DNA of 64,000 nucleotides from Flavobacterium turcicum (lineage in GTDB: Bacteria > Bacteroidota > Bacteroidia > Flavobacteriales > Flavobacteriaceae): NCBI RefSeq assembly GCF_011365745.1, contig NZ_JAAOBY010000003.1, positions 269,594 to 333,593 of the forward strand, read 5' to 3'. Of this stretch, positions 27,812-38,087 are shown piece after piece; within the stretch, counting starts at the first letter, position 1; each line of letters begins with the position of its first letter. Position numbers and translations under genes: made by a program. Below the pieces are notes generated by a model, which saw only the letters and a program-made list of their open reading frames with translations, did not search any database and was not told the origin of the DNA.

Positions 27812-28156
27812 ATGTATTGTATAGATAATAAAGAATTTCCTTGTAGCACAAGCTTGACAATGAAATATATAGGTGGCAAATGGAAGGCTGTAATTCTTAT
27901 TCACTTAATTGAAAAAAAAAGGTATAATGAACTCCGAAAAGAACTTTCAATGGTTACGGAGCGAACAATCAGTCTTCAATTAAAGGAATTAGAAGCCGAT
28001 GGTTTAGTAATTCGAACTGTTCATACTGCCAAACCACCTCTAAAAGTAGAGTATGAATTGACAGATTTTGGTAGAACATTAATTCCTTTACTTACCGCTA
28101 TTGCAAATTGGGGTGAAGATGCCGCGCGGAATAACAATCAAATTCAGATACTTTAA
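27812..28156 (+). CDS. HxlR-family transcriptional regulator
   Basis: 114 residues with the HxlR winged helix: KYIGGKWKAVILIHL, YNELRKELSMVTERTISLQLK (recognition), then VEYELTDFGRTL (wing). A Cys at position 14 (FPCSTSLTMK) matches the conserved N-terminal cysteine that senses thiol-reactive compounds in HypR/YodB-like members. Divergent from the MRJP and nitroreductase genes, which are its likely targets. Confidence 0.9.
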   Translation: MYCIDNKEFPCSTSLTMKYIGGKWKAVILIHLIEKKRYNELRKELSMVTERTISLQLKELEADGLVIRTVHTAKPPLKVEYELTDFGRTLIPLLTAIANWGEDAARNNNQIQIL

Positions 28157-28162
28157 TTAAAA

Positions 28163-28200
28163 GAGTAAGCCGCCAAAGATTTTTCTGAGGCGGCTTGCTC
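28163..28200 (+). terminator. Hairpin after the HxlR gene
   Basis: Twelve-bp stem GAGTAAGCCGCC / GGCGGCTTGCTC with one mismatch (28163-28174 with 28189-28200), 7 bp after the stop codon. There is no following T tract, so termination would be weak. Confidence 0.6.
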
Positions 28201-28317
28201 ATGGATTTAATTTATTTTTAAGTGCGAAACTATATCTCGATTAGATATTAAACTTTATTGAGGAAAGCAATTTATCATTTGTAAATTATACATCTTTCTC
28301 TTTTCTTTAATTGGTAA

Positions 28318-30093
28318 TTAGCTGTAAATTTTATCAAACAAGTCAGCATATTTTTGTAGCAAAATTTTACGTTTTAATTTTAGAGTTGGCGTAAGCTCTC
28401 CACCTTCAATAGACCACACATCTGAGGTCAATTCAAAGCGTTTGATTTTTTCCCAATTTCCAAATTTCTCATTCAAAGAGTCTACTTCTTCTTGAATGCG
28501 CTCAATTACTTGTGCATTTGTACTAATCTCTTTGTTGGTTTTACCAATATCGATTTTGTGTATATTTGCCCATTCGCGTAAAAAGTCAAAACTTGGTTGA
28601 ATGAAAGCACCAGGCATTTTTTGGCCATCACCAATTACCATAATTTGCTCTATAAAGCGAGATTGCTTCATGGTATTTTCGATAGATTGTGGTGCAATGT
28701 ATTTTCCTCCTGAAGTTTTAAACATTTCTTTTTTTCTATCGGTAATTTTTAAAAACCCATCGGAGTCAAATTCACCTATATCACCAGTATGAAAATAACC
28801 ATCAATAATTACCTCGTTGGTCAATGTTTCGTCTTTGTAATAGCCCATCATTACATTTTTACCTTTACATAGTATTTCACCATCCTCAGCTATTTTAACA
28901 GAAAGGTTCACAATTGGTTTTCCTACGGTACCTACACGAAAACCTTTGTTTCGAATATCGTTTACTGAGATTACAGGAGACGTTTCGGTTAAACCATAAC
29001 CTTCCATAACAGGAATTTGTGCTGCCGCAAATATTCTGGCTAGGCGTGGTTGTAATGCAGCACTACCAGAAACCATCAAATCGAGTTTTCCGCCAAGGCC
29101 TTCTTTCCATTTACTGAAAATTAGTTTTCTTGCAATTCCAAGTTGTAATTCGTACCAAATGCCGTTTTTACCGTAAGGTTGGTATTCTAAACCTAAATCA
29201 ATAGCCCAGAAAAATAGTTTTTTCTTGATTCCAGTTAACTCAGTTCCTTTAGCATAAATTTTATCATATACTTTTTCGAGTAATCTAGGTACAGCAGTTA
29301 TTACAGTAGGTTGTACCTCTTTAATATTATCACTAATTTTTTCGATAGATTCTCCAAAATAAATAGACACTCCATAATATTGATAGAGATACAAAATCAT
29401 TCGTTCGAAAATGTGACAGATTGGTAAAAAACTCAAAGCCCTACTTTTACCTGCTTCGAAAGGGATACGAGGTGCGCTATCTAAAACATTTGAAACAATA
29501 TTTTGATGCGATAACATTACACCTTTTGGTTTTCCTGTAGTTCCTGAGGTATATATTATTGTAGCTAATTCCTCGGTAGTCACATTGTTTTTTCTTTCCT
29601 CTACTTCGTTTTGATTACCAGTATCGGAACCTAAATCAAGTACTGCCGTCCAATGTGCACTACCTTCAATAGTATTAAAGGAGTAAACTTCTTTTAACAA
29701 AGGAACTTTGTGTTTAATTAAATTTACTTTTCGTAACACCTCTAGATCTGAAACAAAACAATATATAACACCAGAATGGTTTAAAATATACTCGTAATCA
29801 TCCTCAGAAATAGTAGGATAAATGGGTACGGTTTGCGCTCCTGTTTGTAGGACACCAATATCCATAATATTCCATTCTGTGCGATTGTTGGATGAAATCA
29901 GTGCAATTTTATCGTTTTTCTGTACCCCAAGACGCAAAAGTCCTCGGGAAATGGCGTTTGCTTTGGCAATGTATTCTTGTGTTGAAGTTTTAATCCAGGT
30001 ACCATCTTGCTTGCTTACTAAGGCATCTGGGATAGAATTGTATTTTTCCTGCTGATAATACGGAAAATCAAAGAGGCGTGTGATATTTATCAT
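28318..30093 (-). CDS. Long-chain acyl-CoA synthetase (AMP-forming)
   Basis: 591 residues of the ANL superfamily. P-loop motif IIYTSGTTGKPKGVMLSH (about residues 180-197), YGLTETSPVISVN, and the hinge motif DGFLKITDRKKEMFKTSGGKY with the catalytic lysine towards the end. It activates fatty acids to acyl-CoA and feeds the beta-oxidation operon 3 kb away. The length matches the FAA1/FadD15 type. Monocistronic. Confidence 0.94.
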   Translation of the reverse strand: MINITRLFDFPYYQQEKYNSIPDALVSKQDGTWIKTSTQEYIAKANAISRGLLRLGVQKNDKIALISSNNRTEWNIMDIGVLQTGAQTVPIYPTISEDDYEYILNHSGVIYCFVSDLEVLRKVNLIKHKVPLLKEVYSFNTIEGSAHWTAVLDLGSDTGNQNEVEERKNNVTTEELATIIYTSGTTGKPKGVMLSHQNIVSNVLDSAPRIPFEAGKSRALSFLPICHIFERMILYLYQYYGVSIYFGESIEKISDNIKEVQPTVITAVPRLLEKVYDKIYAKGTELTGIKKKLFFWAIDLGLEYQPYGKNGIWYELQLGIARKLIFSKWKEGLGGKLDLMVSGSAALQPRLARIFAAAQIPVMEGYGLTETSPVISVNDIRNKGFRVGTVGKPIVNLSVKIAEDGEILCKGKNVMMGYYKDETLTNEVIIDGYFHTGDIGEFDSDGFLKITDRKKEMFKTSGGKYIAPQSIENTMKQSRFIEQIMVIGDGQKMPGAFIQPSFDFLREWANIHKIDIGKTNKEISTNAQVIERIQEEVDSLNEKFGNWEKIKRFELTSDVWSIEGGELTPTLKLKRKILLQKYADLFDKIYS

Positions 30094-30291
30094 TATTGGG
30101 ATATTGGATTTTTATGCAAATTAAAATAAAAATAGTTATAAAATTTTAAAATATGTAATTATATATTGATTTTACCGCCAAATAAACCATAAACAAAGTA
30201 TAGTTATACTGAGTAGTTTTATCAAATTGTTTTTTTTGAAAGATCTAATTTGAGAATGAAGAGGTGCGCTAAATATGATTTTAAAAATGGA

Positions 30292-30335
30292 ATTACTTCG
30301 CTTAGTCAAATTTGGTTTCAACTAAGCGATGTAAT
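30292..30335. other. Isolated 15-bp inverted repeat in a 496-bp gene-free gap
   Basis: ATTACTTCGCTTAGT (30292-30306) and ACTAAGCGATGTAAT (30321-30335) are complementary with one mismatch around a 14-base loop. There is no T tract on either side. The gap 30094-30589 otherwise holds only AT-rich sequence and no gene that I can support. Confidence 0.5.
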
Positions 30336-30589
30336 AGTGCCTCCGTGGTGGTATTGTTCTAAAATTTGGTTACTAATTCAAAATAGTAGAAAATGATGCG
30401 CAAGAGAGCACTAATTTGACCTTAAAAAAGGTAGTAATTCCGATATGTGTAGTATTTTACATAAAAATCAATATTATTGTTTGTATTTTTTTAATAATAT
30501 GAATGTTTAATTCATTACTTTGTTAAAAATAAGAATTATTTTTTATTAATTTGTATTTATATTTTTAATAATAATCATAAGAATATTTT

Positions 30590-31513
30590 ATGAATTACAC
30601 ATTGCATCAATTACAGATATTTTTAAAAGTGGTCAAAACACAAAGTATCACCAAAGCAGCAGAAGAATTGCATTTAACACAACCGGCGGTATCAATTCAG
30701 CTCCGAAATTTTCAGGATCAATTTGATGTGCCTTTGACTGAAATTGTAGGCAGAAAATTATATGTTACTGATTTTGGTCAAGAAATTGCACAAGTTGCTC
30801 AAACGATTATTCAACAAGTCGAGACTATTAACTATAAAACAAGAGCTTATAAGGGTCAATTAAGTGGTAGGTTAAAAGTAACTATTGTGTCAACTGGTAA
30901 ATATGTAATGCCTTATTTTTTAGCTGATTTTGTTAAAAAAAATGTTGGAATTGATTTGCAAATGGATGTTACAAATAAAAGCAGAGTCCTGAGTAGTTTA
31001 GAAAATAATGAGGTAGATTTTGCATTAGTTTCTGTATTGCCAAGTGGTTTGAATGTGGATCAGTTAGATTTAATGCAAAATAGATTGTATTTGGTGGCTA
31101 ATTCTAATTTAAAATTAAAACGCGGCGCAGATTCCTCTTCTATATTTAACGATATGCCTCTTATTTTTCGTGAAAAAGGTTCTGGTACGCGACAAGTTAT
31201 GGAGGAATTTATTCAGAGTAACGGTATTTTTATTCCCAAAAAAATGGAGCTTACCTCAAACGAAGCTGTGAAACAAGCTGTTATTGCTGGTATAGGTTGC
31301 TCTATTATGCCATTGATAGGTATCAAAAATGAATTGCTGAACCATGAACTACAGATAATACCTTATGCAGGGCTGCCAGTTACTACAACTTGGAGTTTAA
31401 TTTGGCCTAAAGGGAAAAAACATTCACCTGTTGCCACTTCATTTTTAAATTATATGAGAAAAGAACGCGATAATATTGTATCCAAAAAGTTCAGTTGGTC
31501 TGAAGATTTTTAA
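30590..31513 (+). CDS. LysR-family transcriptional regulator
   Basis: 307 residues: an N-terminal winged helix-turn-helix (MNYTLHQLQIFLKVVKTQSI ... LTQPAVSIQLRNFQ) and a type 2 periplasmic-binding-like effector domain (about 90-295; FREKGSGTRQVMEEFI is typical of CysB/CbbR-like members). Its target is not evident: the neighbouring acyl-CoA synthetase is divergent and purL is convergent. The long AT-rich upstream gap with an inverted repeat may hold its own operator. Confidence 0.88.
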   Translation: MNYTLHQLQIFLKVVKTQSITKAAEELHLTQPAVSIQLRNFQDQFDVPLTEIVGRKLYVTDFGQEIAQVAQTIIQQVETINYKTRAYKGQLSGRLKVTIVSTGKYVMPYFLADFVKKNVGIDLQMDVTNKSRVLSSLENNEVDFALVSVLPSGLNVDQLDLMQNRLYLVANSNLKLKRGADSSSIFNDMPLIFREKGSGTRQVMEEFIQSNGIFIPKKMELTSNEAVKQAVIAGIGCSIMPLIGIKNELLNHELQIIPYAGLPVTTTWSLIWPKGKKHSPVATSFLNYMRKERDNIVSKKFSWSEDF

Positions 31514-31563
31514 GTTTATAAATTTTGTTCCGAAATACAATGTCGACTTTTGTTTTCAAAAAA

Positions 31564-31593
31564 AAAATCAGCTTTTTTAAAAGCTGATTTTTA
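31564..31593. terminator. Bidirectional terminator
   Basis: Stem AAAATCAGCTTTT / AAAAGCTGATTTT (31564-31576 with 31579-31591), between the convergent lysR and purL genes, with T runs on both strands. Confidence 0.88.
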
Positions 31594-31596
31594 ATA

Positions 31597-34500
31597 TTAT
31601 TTTTTATTTCCTACCCATTTTCGGGCATTTACGAAGGCTTCTAACCAAGGGGAAACTTCGTCTTTTTGATCTCTGTCTGGATAATTAGCCCAGTTCCAAG
31701 GGAAAGTAGAACGTTCTATGTGTGGCATCATTACTAAATGTCTTCCTGTTGTGTCGCACATCATGGCAGTGTTGTAGTCTGATCCATTTGGATTGGCAGG
31801 ATAACCTTCGTACCCATATTTAGCTACAATACTATAGTTTTCTTCCGCCATTGGTAAGTTGAATTTTCCTTCACCATGTGAAATCCAAACCCCTAAAGTT
31901 GCACCTTCTAAACTAGAAAGCATAACCGAATTATTTTTCTGAATTTTTACAGATGTAAATCCGCTTTCATGTTTGTGTGAATCGTTATGTTTCATTTTTC
32001 CATGCACTTCATGTTCCGGAGTAATCAATTCTAATTCCATCATTAACTGACAACCATTACAAATTCCGACAGAAAGTGTGTCTTCTCTTTTGAAGAAGTT
32101 TTTCAAAGCAGTATTCGCTTTTTCGTTGTATAAAAAGGCACCTGCCCAACCTTTTGCCGAACCTAAAACATCTGAATTAGAGAATCCACCAACGGCTCCA
32201 ATAAATTGAATGTCTTCTAACGTTTCTCTTCCCGAAATTAAATCGGTCATGTGAACGTCTTTTACATCAAAACCAGCCAAATACATAGCGTTCGCCATTT
32301 CACGCTCTGAATTACTTCCTTTTTCACGAATAATTGCTGCTTTTGGTCTGTTCGTATGGGAAACTACTGGTAATTTTCCATCAAAATGAGATGGAAAAGT
32401 AAACGATAAAGGTTGATTTGCGAAATTTTCAAAACGCTCCAAAGATTTACCATTTTTAGTTTGTTTCTGATCTAATAAGAAAGATGTTTCAAACCAAATT
32501 TCTCTGTATTTTTTTGAAGAAAATTCAAATGTATCTTCATGATTTACAATAGAAATGGTATCCGCATTCGTAACCGTTCCAATATTGAAAATTTCAATTC
32601 CGTTAGCTTCAAAAATCGCTTCAACTTCCGCATCAGCTTGGAAAACAACCGCAATATTTTCTGAAAACAGTAATTTAGTAGAATCGATTTCATTGATAGC
32701 AGTTAAGTCGAAATTCGCACCTAAATTCACATCTGCAAAACACATTTCTAATAAAGTTGTGATTAATCCACCGCTTCCAATATCGTGTCCGGCTTTGATT
32801 TTTCTATCTTTAATTAAATCTTGTAACGTATTGAATGCTGTTTTAAAGAAGGCAGCATTTTTGATAGTTGGTGTTTCATTACCCACTTTATTTTGAGTTT
32901 GATTGAATGAAGAACCTCCTAATTTAAACGAATCTTGCGATAAGTTTAAGTAGTAAATATTTCCACCATTTCGTTTCAAAACAGGTTCTACAGCTTTTGT
33001 AATATTGGAACAATTTCCAGCTGCTGAAATGATCACTGTTCCTGGTGCAATTACCTCATCATTCGGATATTTTTGCTTCATCGAAAGCGAATCTTTTCCA
33101 GTTGGAATGTTGATGCCTAATTCGATAGCGAAATCTGAACAACTTTGAACAGCTTCATATAAACGCGCATCTTCACCTTCATTTTTACAAGCCCACATCC
33201 AGTTTGCGGATAATGAAACTGAATCTAAACCATCTTTTAATGGTGCCCAAACTAAGTTAGAAAGCGATTCTGCAATAGCATTTCTTGTTCCAGCAACCGG
33301 ATCAATTAAGGATGAAATAGGAGCGTGGCCAATTGAAGTGGCAATTCCTTCTTTTCCTTTAAAATCTAAAGCCATTACGCCGACATTATTTAAAGGTAAT
33401 TGTAAAGGTCCAGTGCATTGTTGTTTGGCCACTTTTCCACCTACACAACGGTCAACTTTATTTGTTAACCAATCTTTACAAGCCACAGCTTCAAGTTGTA
33501 AAACTTGTTCTAAATAGGTTGGAATTTCGTTTGAGTTATATTCAGAATTACTATAATTTCTAGCAATTGTTTGGTCTGTCATGATAGTTTTTGGGGAACT
33601 ACCGAAGAAGTCTTCCAAAGCGTAATCCATAGGTTTTAAACCTGTAGTTTTCGATTCGAATGTAAATCTATGATCGTTGGTAACATCACCTACTTGATAC
33701 ATAGGTGAACGTTCTCTATCTGCTATTCTTTGTAAAATATCAATGTCTTTTTCACCAATGACTAAGCCCATTCTTTCTTGCGATTCGTTTCCGATGATTT
33801 CTTTAGCAGAAAGTGTTGGATCGCCAACCGGTAATTTATCTAAATCGATTAATCCACCGGTTTCTTCTACTAATTCAGACAAACAATTTAAATGTCCACC
33901 CGCACCATGATCATGAATAGAGACAATCGGATTGTGATCGCTTTCTACCAAACCACGAATGGCATTAGCGGCACGTTTTTGCATTTCTGGATTAGAACGT
34001 TGAATGGCGTTTAATTCAATTCCTGAACCAAAAGCTCCTGTATCTGCTGAGGAAACCGCAGCGCCACCCATTCCAATTCTATAATTTTCTCCACCAAGAA
34101 TGACAATTTTATCGCCTTCTTGTGGTTTCTTTTTTATGGCTTGATCTAATTTTCCGTAACCAATTCCACCCGCTTGCATGATTACTTTATCGTATCCTAA
34201 TTTACGAGCTTGCACTGAGCCTGTCGAAGTGTTTTCTTCATGTTCGAAAGTTAAAACCGAACCTGTAATTAACGGTTGACCGAATTTATTTCCGAAATCC
34301 GATGCTCCATTTGAGGCTTTTATCAGGATATCCATTGGTGTTTGATACAACCAAGGACGTTCTGCCATTGCTTCTTCGTGCTTGCGATTGTTAGTTAATC
34401 TCGAATAAGAAGTCATATAAACTGCCGTTCCAGCTAATGGTAATGAACCTTGTCCACCAGCCAATCGGTCACGAATTTCTCCTCCAGAACCTGTTGCCGC

Positions 34501-35280
34501 TCCGTTAAAAGGCTCAACTGTTGTCGGGAAATTATGTGTTTCTGCTTTTAAAGAAAGAACCGATTCAAATTCTTTTTCTTCGTAAAAATCAGGTTTGTCT
34601 GCACTTTTTGGTGCGAATTGAGTCACTTTTGGACCTTTTACAAAAGCCACATTATCTTTGTAAGCTGAAACGATATCGTTAGGGTTTTCTTGAGATGTTT
34701 TTTTGATTAATTTGAATAAAGAAGTTGGTTTTTCTTCTCCATCCACCACAAAAGTTCCATTGAATATTTTATGGCGACAGTGTTCTGAATTGGCTTGTGA
34801 GAAAGCAAAAATTTCAGAATCTGTTAGTTTTCTTCCTAGTTTAGTAGCTAAATTATCTAGATATTCTACTTCTTCTAAACTTAAAGCTAGACCCTCTTGT
34901 TGGTTATAGGCATCGATATCTTCAATTTCTAAAATAGCTTCCGGTTCAATATTTACTGTAAATATATCTTGATGTAATTCAGCATATTTTTGAAGTAACA
35001 TCGGATCGAAATCAGTAAAATCTGAATCTATTTTCTCAAATTCTTCAATTCTAACAATTCCTGTAATTCCCATATTTTGGGTAATTTCAACGGCATTGGT
35101 ACTCCATGGCGTAACCATAGCGGCACGTGGTCCAACAAAAAAATCCGTAAGTACGGATTTTTCTAGGATATGTGCATCGGCAAAAAGCCAATTGAGTTTT
35201 GAAATGTCTTGAGCCGAGATTTCGTTTTGCGTTTGTACTGCAAAAACGGTTTTACTTTGGTTTTCAAAGAAATGAATCAT
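31597..35280 (-). CDS. purL: Phosphoribosylformylglycinamidine synthase
   Basis: About 1227 residues from the ATG at 35278-35280; a longer reading to 35310 adds ten residues before MIHFFENQSK. Large PurL: N-terminal domain, two AIRS-like ATPase halves (FSQANSEHCRHKIFNG and SLKAETHNFPTTVEPF), and a C-terminal class I glutamine amidotransferase with nucleophile GICNGCQLMMEL and His-Glu in MPHIERSTFP. It converts FGAR to FGAM with ATP and glutamine in purine synthesis. Standing alone, no other pur genes in the window. Confidence 0.96.
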   Translation of the reverse strand: MIHFFENQSKTVFAVQTQNEISAQDISKLNWLFADAHILEKSVLTDFFVGPRAAMVTPWSTNAVEITQNMGITGIVRIEEFEKIDSDFTDFDPMLLQKYAELHQDIFTVNIEPEAILEIEDIDAYNQQEGLALSLEEVEYLDNLATKLGRKLTDSEIFAFSQANSEHCRHKIFNGTFVVDGEEKPTSLFKLIKKTSQENPNDIVSAYKDNVAFVKGPKVTQFAPKSADKPDFYEEKEFESVLSLKAETHNFPTTVEPFNGAATGSGGEIRDRLAGGQGSLPLAGTAVYMTSYSRLTNNRKHEEAMAERPWLYQTPMDILIKASNGASDFGNKFGQPLITGSVLTFEHEENTSTGSVQARKLGYDKVIMQAGGIGYGKLDQAIKKKPQEGDKIVILGGENYRIGMGGAAVSSADTGAFGSGIELNAIQRSNPEMQKRAANAIRGLVESDHNPIVSIHDHGAGGHLNCLSELVEETGGLIDLDKLPVGDPTLSAKEIIGNESQERMGLVIGEKDIDILQRIADRERSPMYQVGDVTNDHRFTFESKTTGLKPMDYALEDFFGSSPKTIMTDQTIARNYSNSEYNSNEIPTYLEQVLQLEAVACKDWLTNKVDRCVGGKVAKQQCTGPLQLPLNNVGVMALDFKGKEGIATSIGHAPISSLIDPVAGTRNAIAESLSNLVWAPLKDGLDSVSLSANWMWACKNEGEDARLYEAVQSCSDFAIELGINIPTGKDSLSMKQKYPNDEVIAPGTVIISAAGNCSNITKAVEPVLKRNGGNIYYLNLSQDSFKLGGSSFNQTQNKVGNETPTIKNAAFFKTAFNTLQDLIKDRKIKAGHDIGSGGLITTLLEMCFADVNLGANFDLTAINEIDSTKLLFSENIAVVFQADAEVEAIFEANGIEIFNIGTVTNADTISIVNHEDTFEFSSKKYREIWFETSFLLDQKQTKNGKSLERFENFANQPLSFTFPSHFDGKLPVVSHTNRPKAAIIREKGSNSEREMANAMYLAGFDVKDVHMTDLISGRETLEDIQFIGAVGGFSNSDVLGSAKGWAGAFLYNEKANTALKNFFKREDTLSVGICNGCQLMMELELITPEHEVHGKMKHNDSHKHESGFTSVKIQKNNSVMLSSLEGATLGVWISHGEGKFNLPMAEENYSIVAKYGYEGYPANPNGSDYNTAMMCDTTGRHLVMMPHIERSTFPWNWANYPDRDQKDEVSPWLEAFVNARKWVGNKK

Positions 35281-35341
35281 TGTTGTGTAGTTTGTTGTAT
35301 TGCGATGCAAATTTAGGTAATTAAGATTAAATTACCTGCAT

Positions 35342-35371
35342 AAAAAAAGCGGCAATTTTGCCGCTTTTTTT
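35342..35371. terminator. Terminator hairpin upstream of purL
   Basis: AAAAAAAGCGGCAA-TT-TTGCCGCTTTTTTT. Its core is identical to the hairpin at 36008-36035. It lies between purL and the small membrane protein gene and would terminate the latter on the minus strand. Confidence 0.85.
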
Positions 35372-35508
35372 GTTGAAATTCGATTGCAATTAAGTAGTAC
35401 TAATTAAAGACTTGAAGTAGTAAATTTTAATTCAAATCATAAAACAATATTCTGTGATGTCATAGCTAAAATAGTACTAATCTTTTTGGGCAAATTTTAT
35501 TAAAATTA

Positions 35509-35709
35509 TCAGTTGGTTACTTTTTGTTTTTTTAAAAGAAAAAAAGAAAGTAGTCCAATAATAGGAACGCACCAAAGGAAAATAAGCAGTAGTGTTTTTT
35601 CTTGTAAATTCACAGAGCTTCTTAAAATCTTAATAGTCAAAACAAGATACAATAAAAAAATGACAATAATTATTAAGATAATAGAGCTTTCTGAAAGGGT
35701 TAAATTCAT
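35509..35709 (-). CDS. Small PLDc_N-like membrane protein
   Basis: 66 residues with two membrane helices (about 9-28 and 40-58). The spacing and the WCVPIIGLLSFFLLKK end resemble the phospholipase D N-terminal (PLDc_N) membrane module found alone or before cardiolipin synthases. No enzymatic domain follows. Single gene, starting at the ATG at 35707-35709. The following 329 bp (35710-36038) hold only AT-rich sequence and a terminator. Confidence 0.65.
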   Translation of the reverse strand: MNLTLSESSIILIIIVIFLLYLVLTIKILRSSVNLQEKTLLLIFLWCVPIIGLLSFFLLKKQKVTN

Positions 35710-36007
35710 AATGTTTTGATTAAAGATTAAAGTTCCGATAACAAATACAATTTGGAAGCAAAATAGTATTATTTTTCTTATTTACAAAATCTTCAATAGG
35801 TCAAATGATTTTTAAATTATCACGAATGCTCAAATTGCATTTAGTTTGAATAAATAATTGATTTAATTTTCTGATTTCAATTGAAAAAAATAATCTTTAT
35901 TTTTTACTATTTACCATCTTTGTATTGATTTAAAAGCAATTCAAAATTAAATCAGATTACGATTAAAAGACAATACTATCAAGTGAACAATGATGAAAGA
36001 CTTGCAT

Positions 36008-36035
36008 AAAAAAAGCGGCAATTTTGCCGCTTTTT
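36008..36035 (-). terminator. Terminator of the first endonuclease I gene
   Basis: AAAAAAAGCGGCAA-TT-TTGCCGCTTTTT directly beside the stop codon at 36039. Same stem as at 35342-35371. Confidence 0.85.
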
Positions 36036-36038
36036 AAT

Positions 36039-37877
36039 CTAATCTATAACAATTTTTTGTGCGAAGTTTTCGGTTCCGATTTCAATTCTGATCAAGTAAG
36101 TGCCCTTTGAAATATTTGGTATTGCAATTTCAGATTGAGTTCTGTTCTGAGCGCTGTATATTTTTTGACCTAGGATAGAATAAATCTCTACATTATAAGG
36201 TTTTTCAGCATTATTAATGTAAAAAGTTCCGCGCGATGGATTTGGATATATAACAAGTGGTTCTGCTATGTTTGAATTTGCTGTTTTTTTGGTACTGGTT
36301 GTTCGACTTCCAAGGTTTGAGCAACTGTCTAAAGCAAATACATCCCATTGAGTAGCTTTGTTGAAAGTAGTTGAAGGTGCCGTTACTGTCGCTTTTCTAC
36401 GAATGGTTTCGTCAATTGAAAAATTAGCAGATCCACCATTAAAAGTTCCAATGATATCAATAAGAACTCCGTTTTTAAATAAGCCTACGGCATCATTTCC
36501 GTTGAAAGTCATTTCGGTTGCGGATGTAGACAAGTTTGCTGAACCAGTAGGATAACAACTAGAAGCCATTAGACTATTAACGATAGTATATTTTCCACCG
36601 CTACTAATTGTTCCTGATAAAGTTAAACCAGCACTCCATGCTCCAGCACCGTTAGTTTGTCTTTTGATGCTATATGCCGAAAGGTTAATAGCTGCACTTG
36701 TTTTATTTGCAATTTCTAAAGCTTTGTTATTTGATGTACCTTCAATGTATTCGGAGAACATTAATTCAGTTGAAGTACTATTTGAACTGGTAACAACGGT
36801 CAAAGCATTACTGGTTGCAGATAAGTTTCCTACTGCGTCTCTAGCTCTTACAGTAAAAGTGTAACTAGTAGCTGCTGTTAAGCTACTAACCACCATGTTT
36901 AGTGTTGTTACTGTAGTTCTTAAAACACCATTAACATATACATTATAACCAGTTACGCCTACGTTATCAGTTGAAGCATTCCACGCAAGTGTTACAGAGG
37001 TTGTAGTTTTAGCTGTCGAAGTTAGCGATGTAGGCGTGCTAGGAGCAGTAGTATCTGTAGTACCACCGCCAATAGTTCCGCCCCATATGGCGTTAACATA
37101 AGACGGATTGTCTATAAACGGATTTCTATTGCCTTGGCGTGCATATATTGCATTATTTCTTTCAATTTCTCTGGCGCTCACCGGATCATTAGCGTGCCAA
37201 GAAAGAAGCAGGTTTAAAAAAGCAGTTGTAAATACTTGATTACTCGTTCCGTTGAACATAGCGTATGGATAACCAGCTACCGTGTTTTCATAACGAGTAG
37301 CAAAATAAAAATACATGCGAGCTATATCACCTTTAAAAGCTGCTGCTGGTTCAAATACTGTTCCTGTATATCCAGATACAGCACTTGTACCAAGTTTACT
37401 TCCGTTAAGTGTAGTTGTTGATGCTGTTGCAACGTTACCGTGCGGAAAACTTGAACGTAAGCCATTTACTTTTCCATCGGTTGGAGGAATAAAATGTGCA
37501 TCAGAAACCATAGGCGCTGCTGAATTAAATGTAGATTGTGGAATTACGTGCTCTCTATTGTAGCAATCACCTTCTACAGCATACGTTCCACATTGATTTG
37601 TAGTTAACGTATAATTGTACGGATCTGTTCCGTTTTGATTTTCAGAATATAAATCGAAGATCGTGTTGTCATTCTCATTTTGATGATCTCTGTCAGATGT
37701 AGCATAGGTTGTCCATAATCCAGAGTAACCCTGATCGGTATGACCCTTAATAATGTTGTAAAGCTGTGTTTTGAGCGTGTAGCCGGAACCCGTTGCCGTG
37801 CTGTAATAACCGCTAGGCGCTTGTGCTTGACTTACAAAAATTACAAGTAGCATTACTGCAATGTAAAGTTTTTTCAT
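36039..37877 (-). CDS. Secreted endonuclease I with FN3, LTD and T9SS domains (copy 1)
   Basis: 612 residues: signal peptide; endonuclease I domain (about 25-262) with the active-site segment NREHVIPQS (His110) and SDAHFIPPTDGKVNGLR; a fibronectin type III domain (about 283-368); a lamin-tail-like domain (about 371-495); and a C-terminal type IX sorting domain (about 540-612; YPNPSRGTFYI ... GTYLIRIE). It should be a secreted, non-specific DNase, possibly for nutrient DNA or phosphate. A paralogue of equal length and the same domain order follows upstream at 38131-39969. Separate terminators indicate separate transcripts. Confidence 0.93.
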   Translation of the reverse strand: MKKLYIAVMLLVIFVSQAQAPSGYYSTATGSGYTLKTQLYNIIKGHTDQGYSGLWTTYATSDRDHQNENDNTIFDLYSENQNGTDPYNYTLTTNQCGTYAVEGDCYNREHVIPQSTFNSAAPMVSDAHFIPPTDGKVNGLRSSFPHGNVATASTTTLNGSKLGTSAVSGYTGTVFEPAAAFKGDIARMYFYFATRYENTVAGYPYAMFNGTSNQVFTTAFLNLLLSWHANDPVSAREIERNNAIYARQGNRNPFIDNPSYVNAIWGGTIGGGTTDTTAPSTPTSLTSTAKTTTSVTLAWNASTDNVGVTGYNVYVNGVLRTTVTTLNMVVSSLTAATSYTFTVRARDAVGNLSATSNALTVVTSSNSTSTELMFSEYIEGTSNNKALEIANKTSAAINLSAYSIKRQTNGAGAWSAGLTLSGTISSGGKYTIVNSLMASSCYPTGSANLSTSATEMTFNGNDAVGLFKNGVLIDIIGTFNGGSANFSIDETIRRKATVTAPSTTFNKATQWDVFALDSCSNLGSRTTSTKKTANSNIAEPLVIYPNPSRGTFYINNAEKPYNVEIYSILGQKIYSAQNRTQSEIAIPNISKGTYLIRIEIGTENFAQKIVID

Positions 37878-38087
37878 AGTGTTGTTGTGGTTTTTGTTAA
37901 AATTTGCTTTTCGTTTTTACTTACAATGATGTTTGTAATCCGCAGCAAATTTAAAACTTAAAGAGTTCCTAATGTTAAGTTAATGTGAATTTAATCATTG
38001 ATTATTGAATTTTTTTCTTAATAAAATAAGAATTTAGCTAAAAAAATTAAACAAATCTTATTTTGCATTAAAGTAAAGCGCAAAAAA

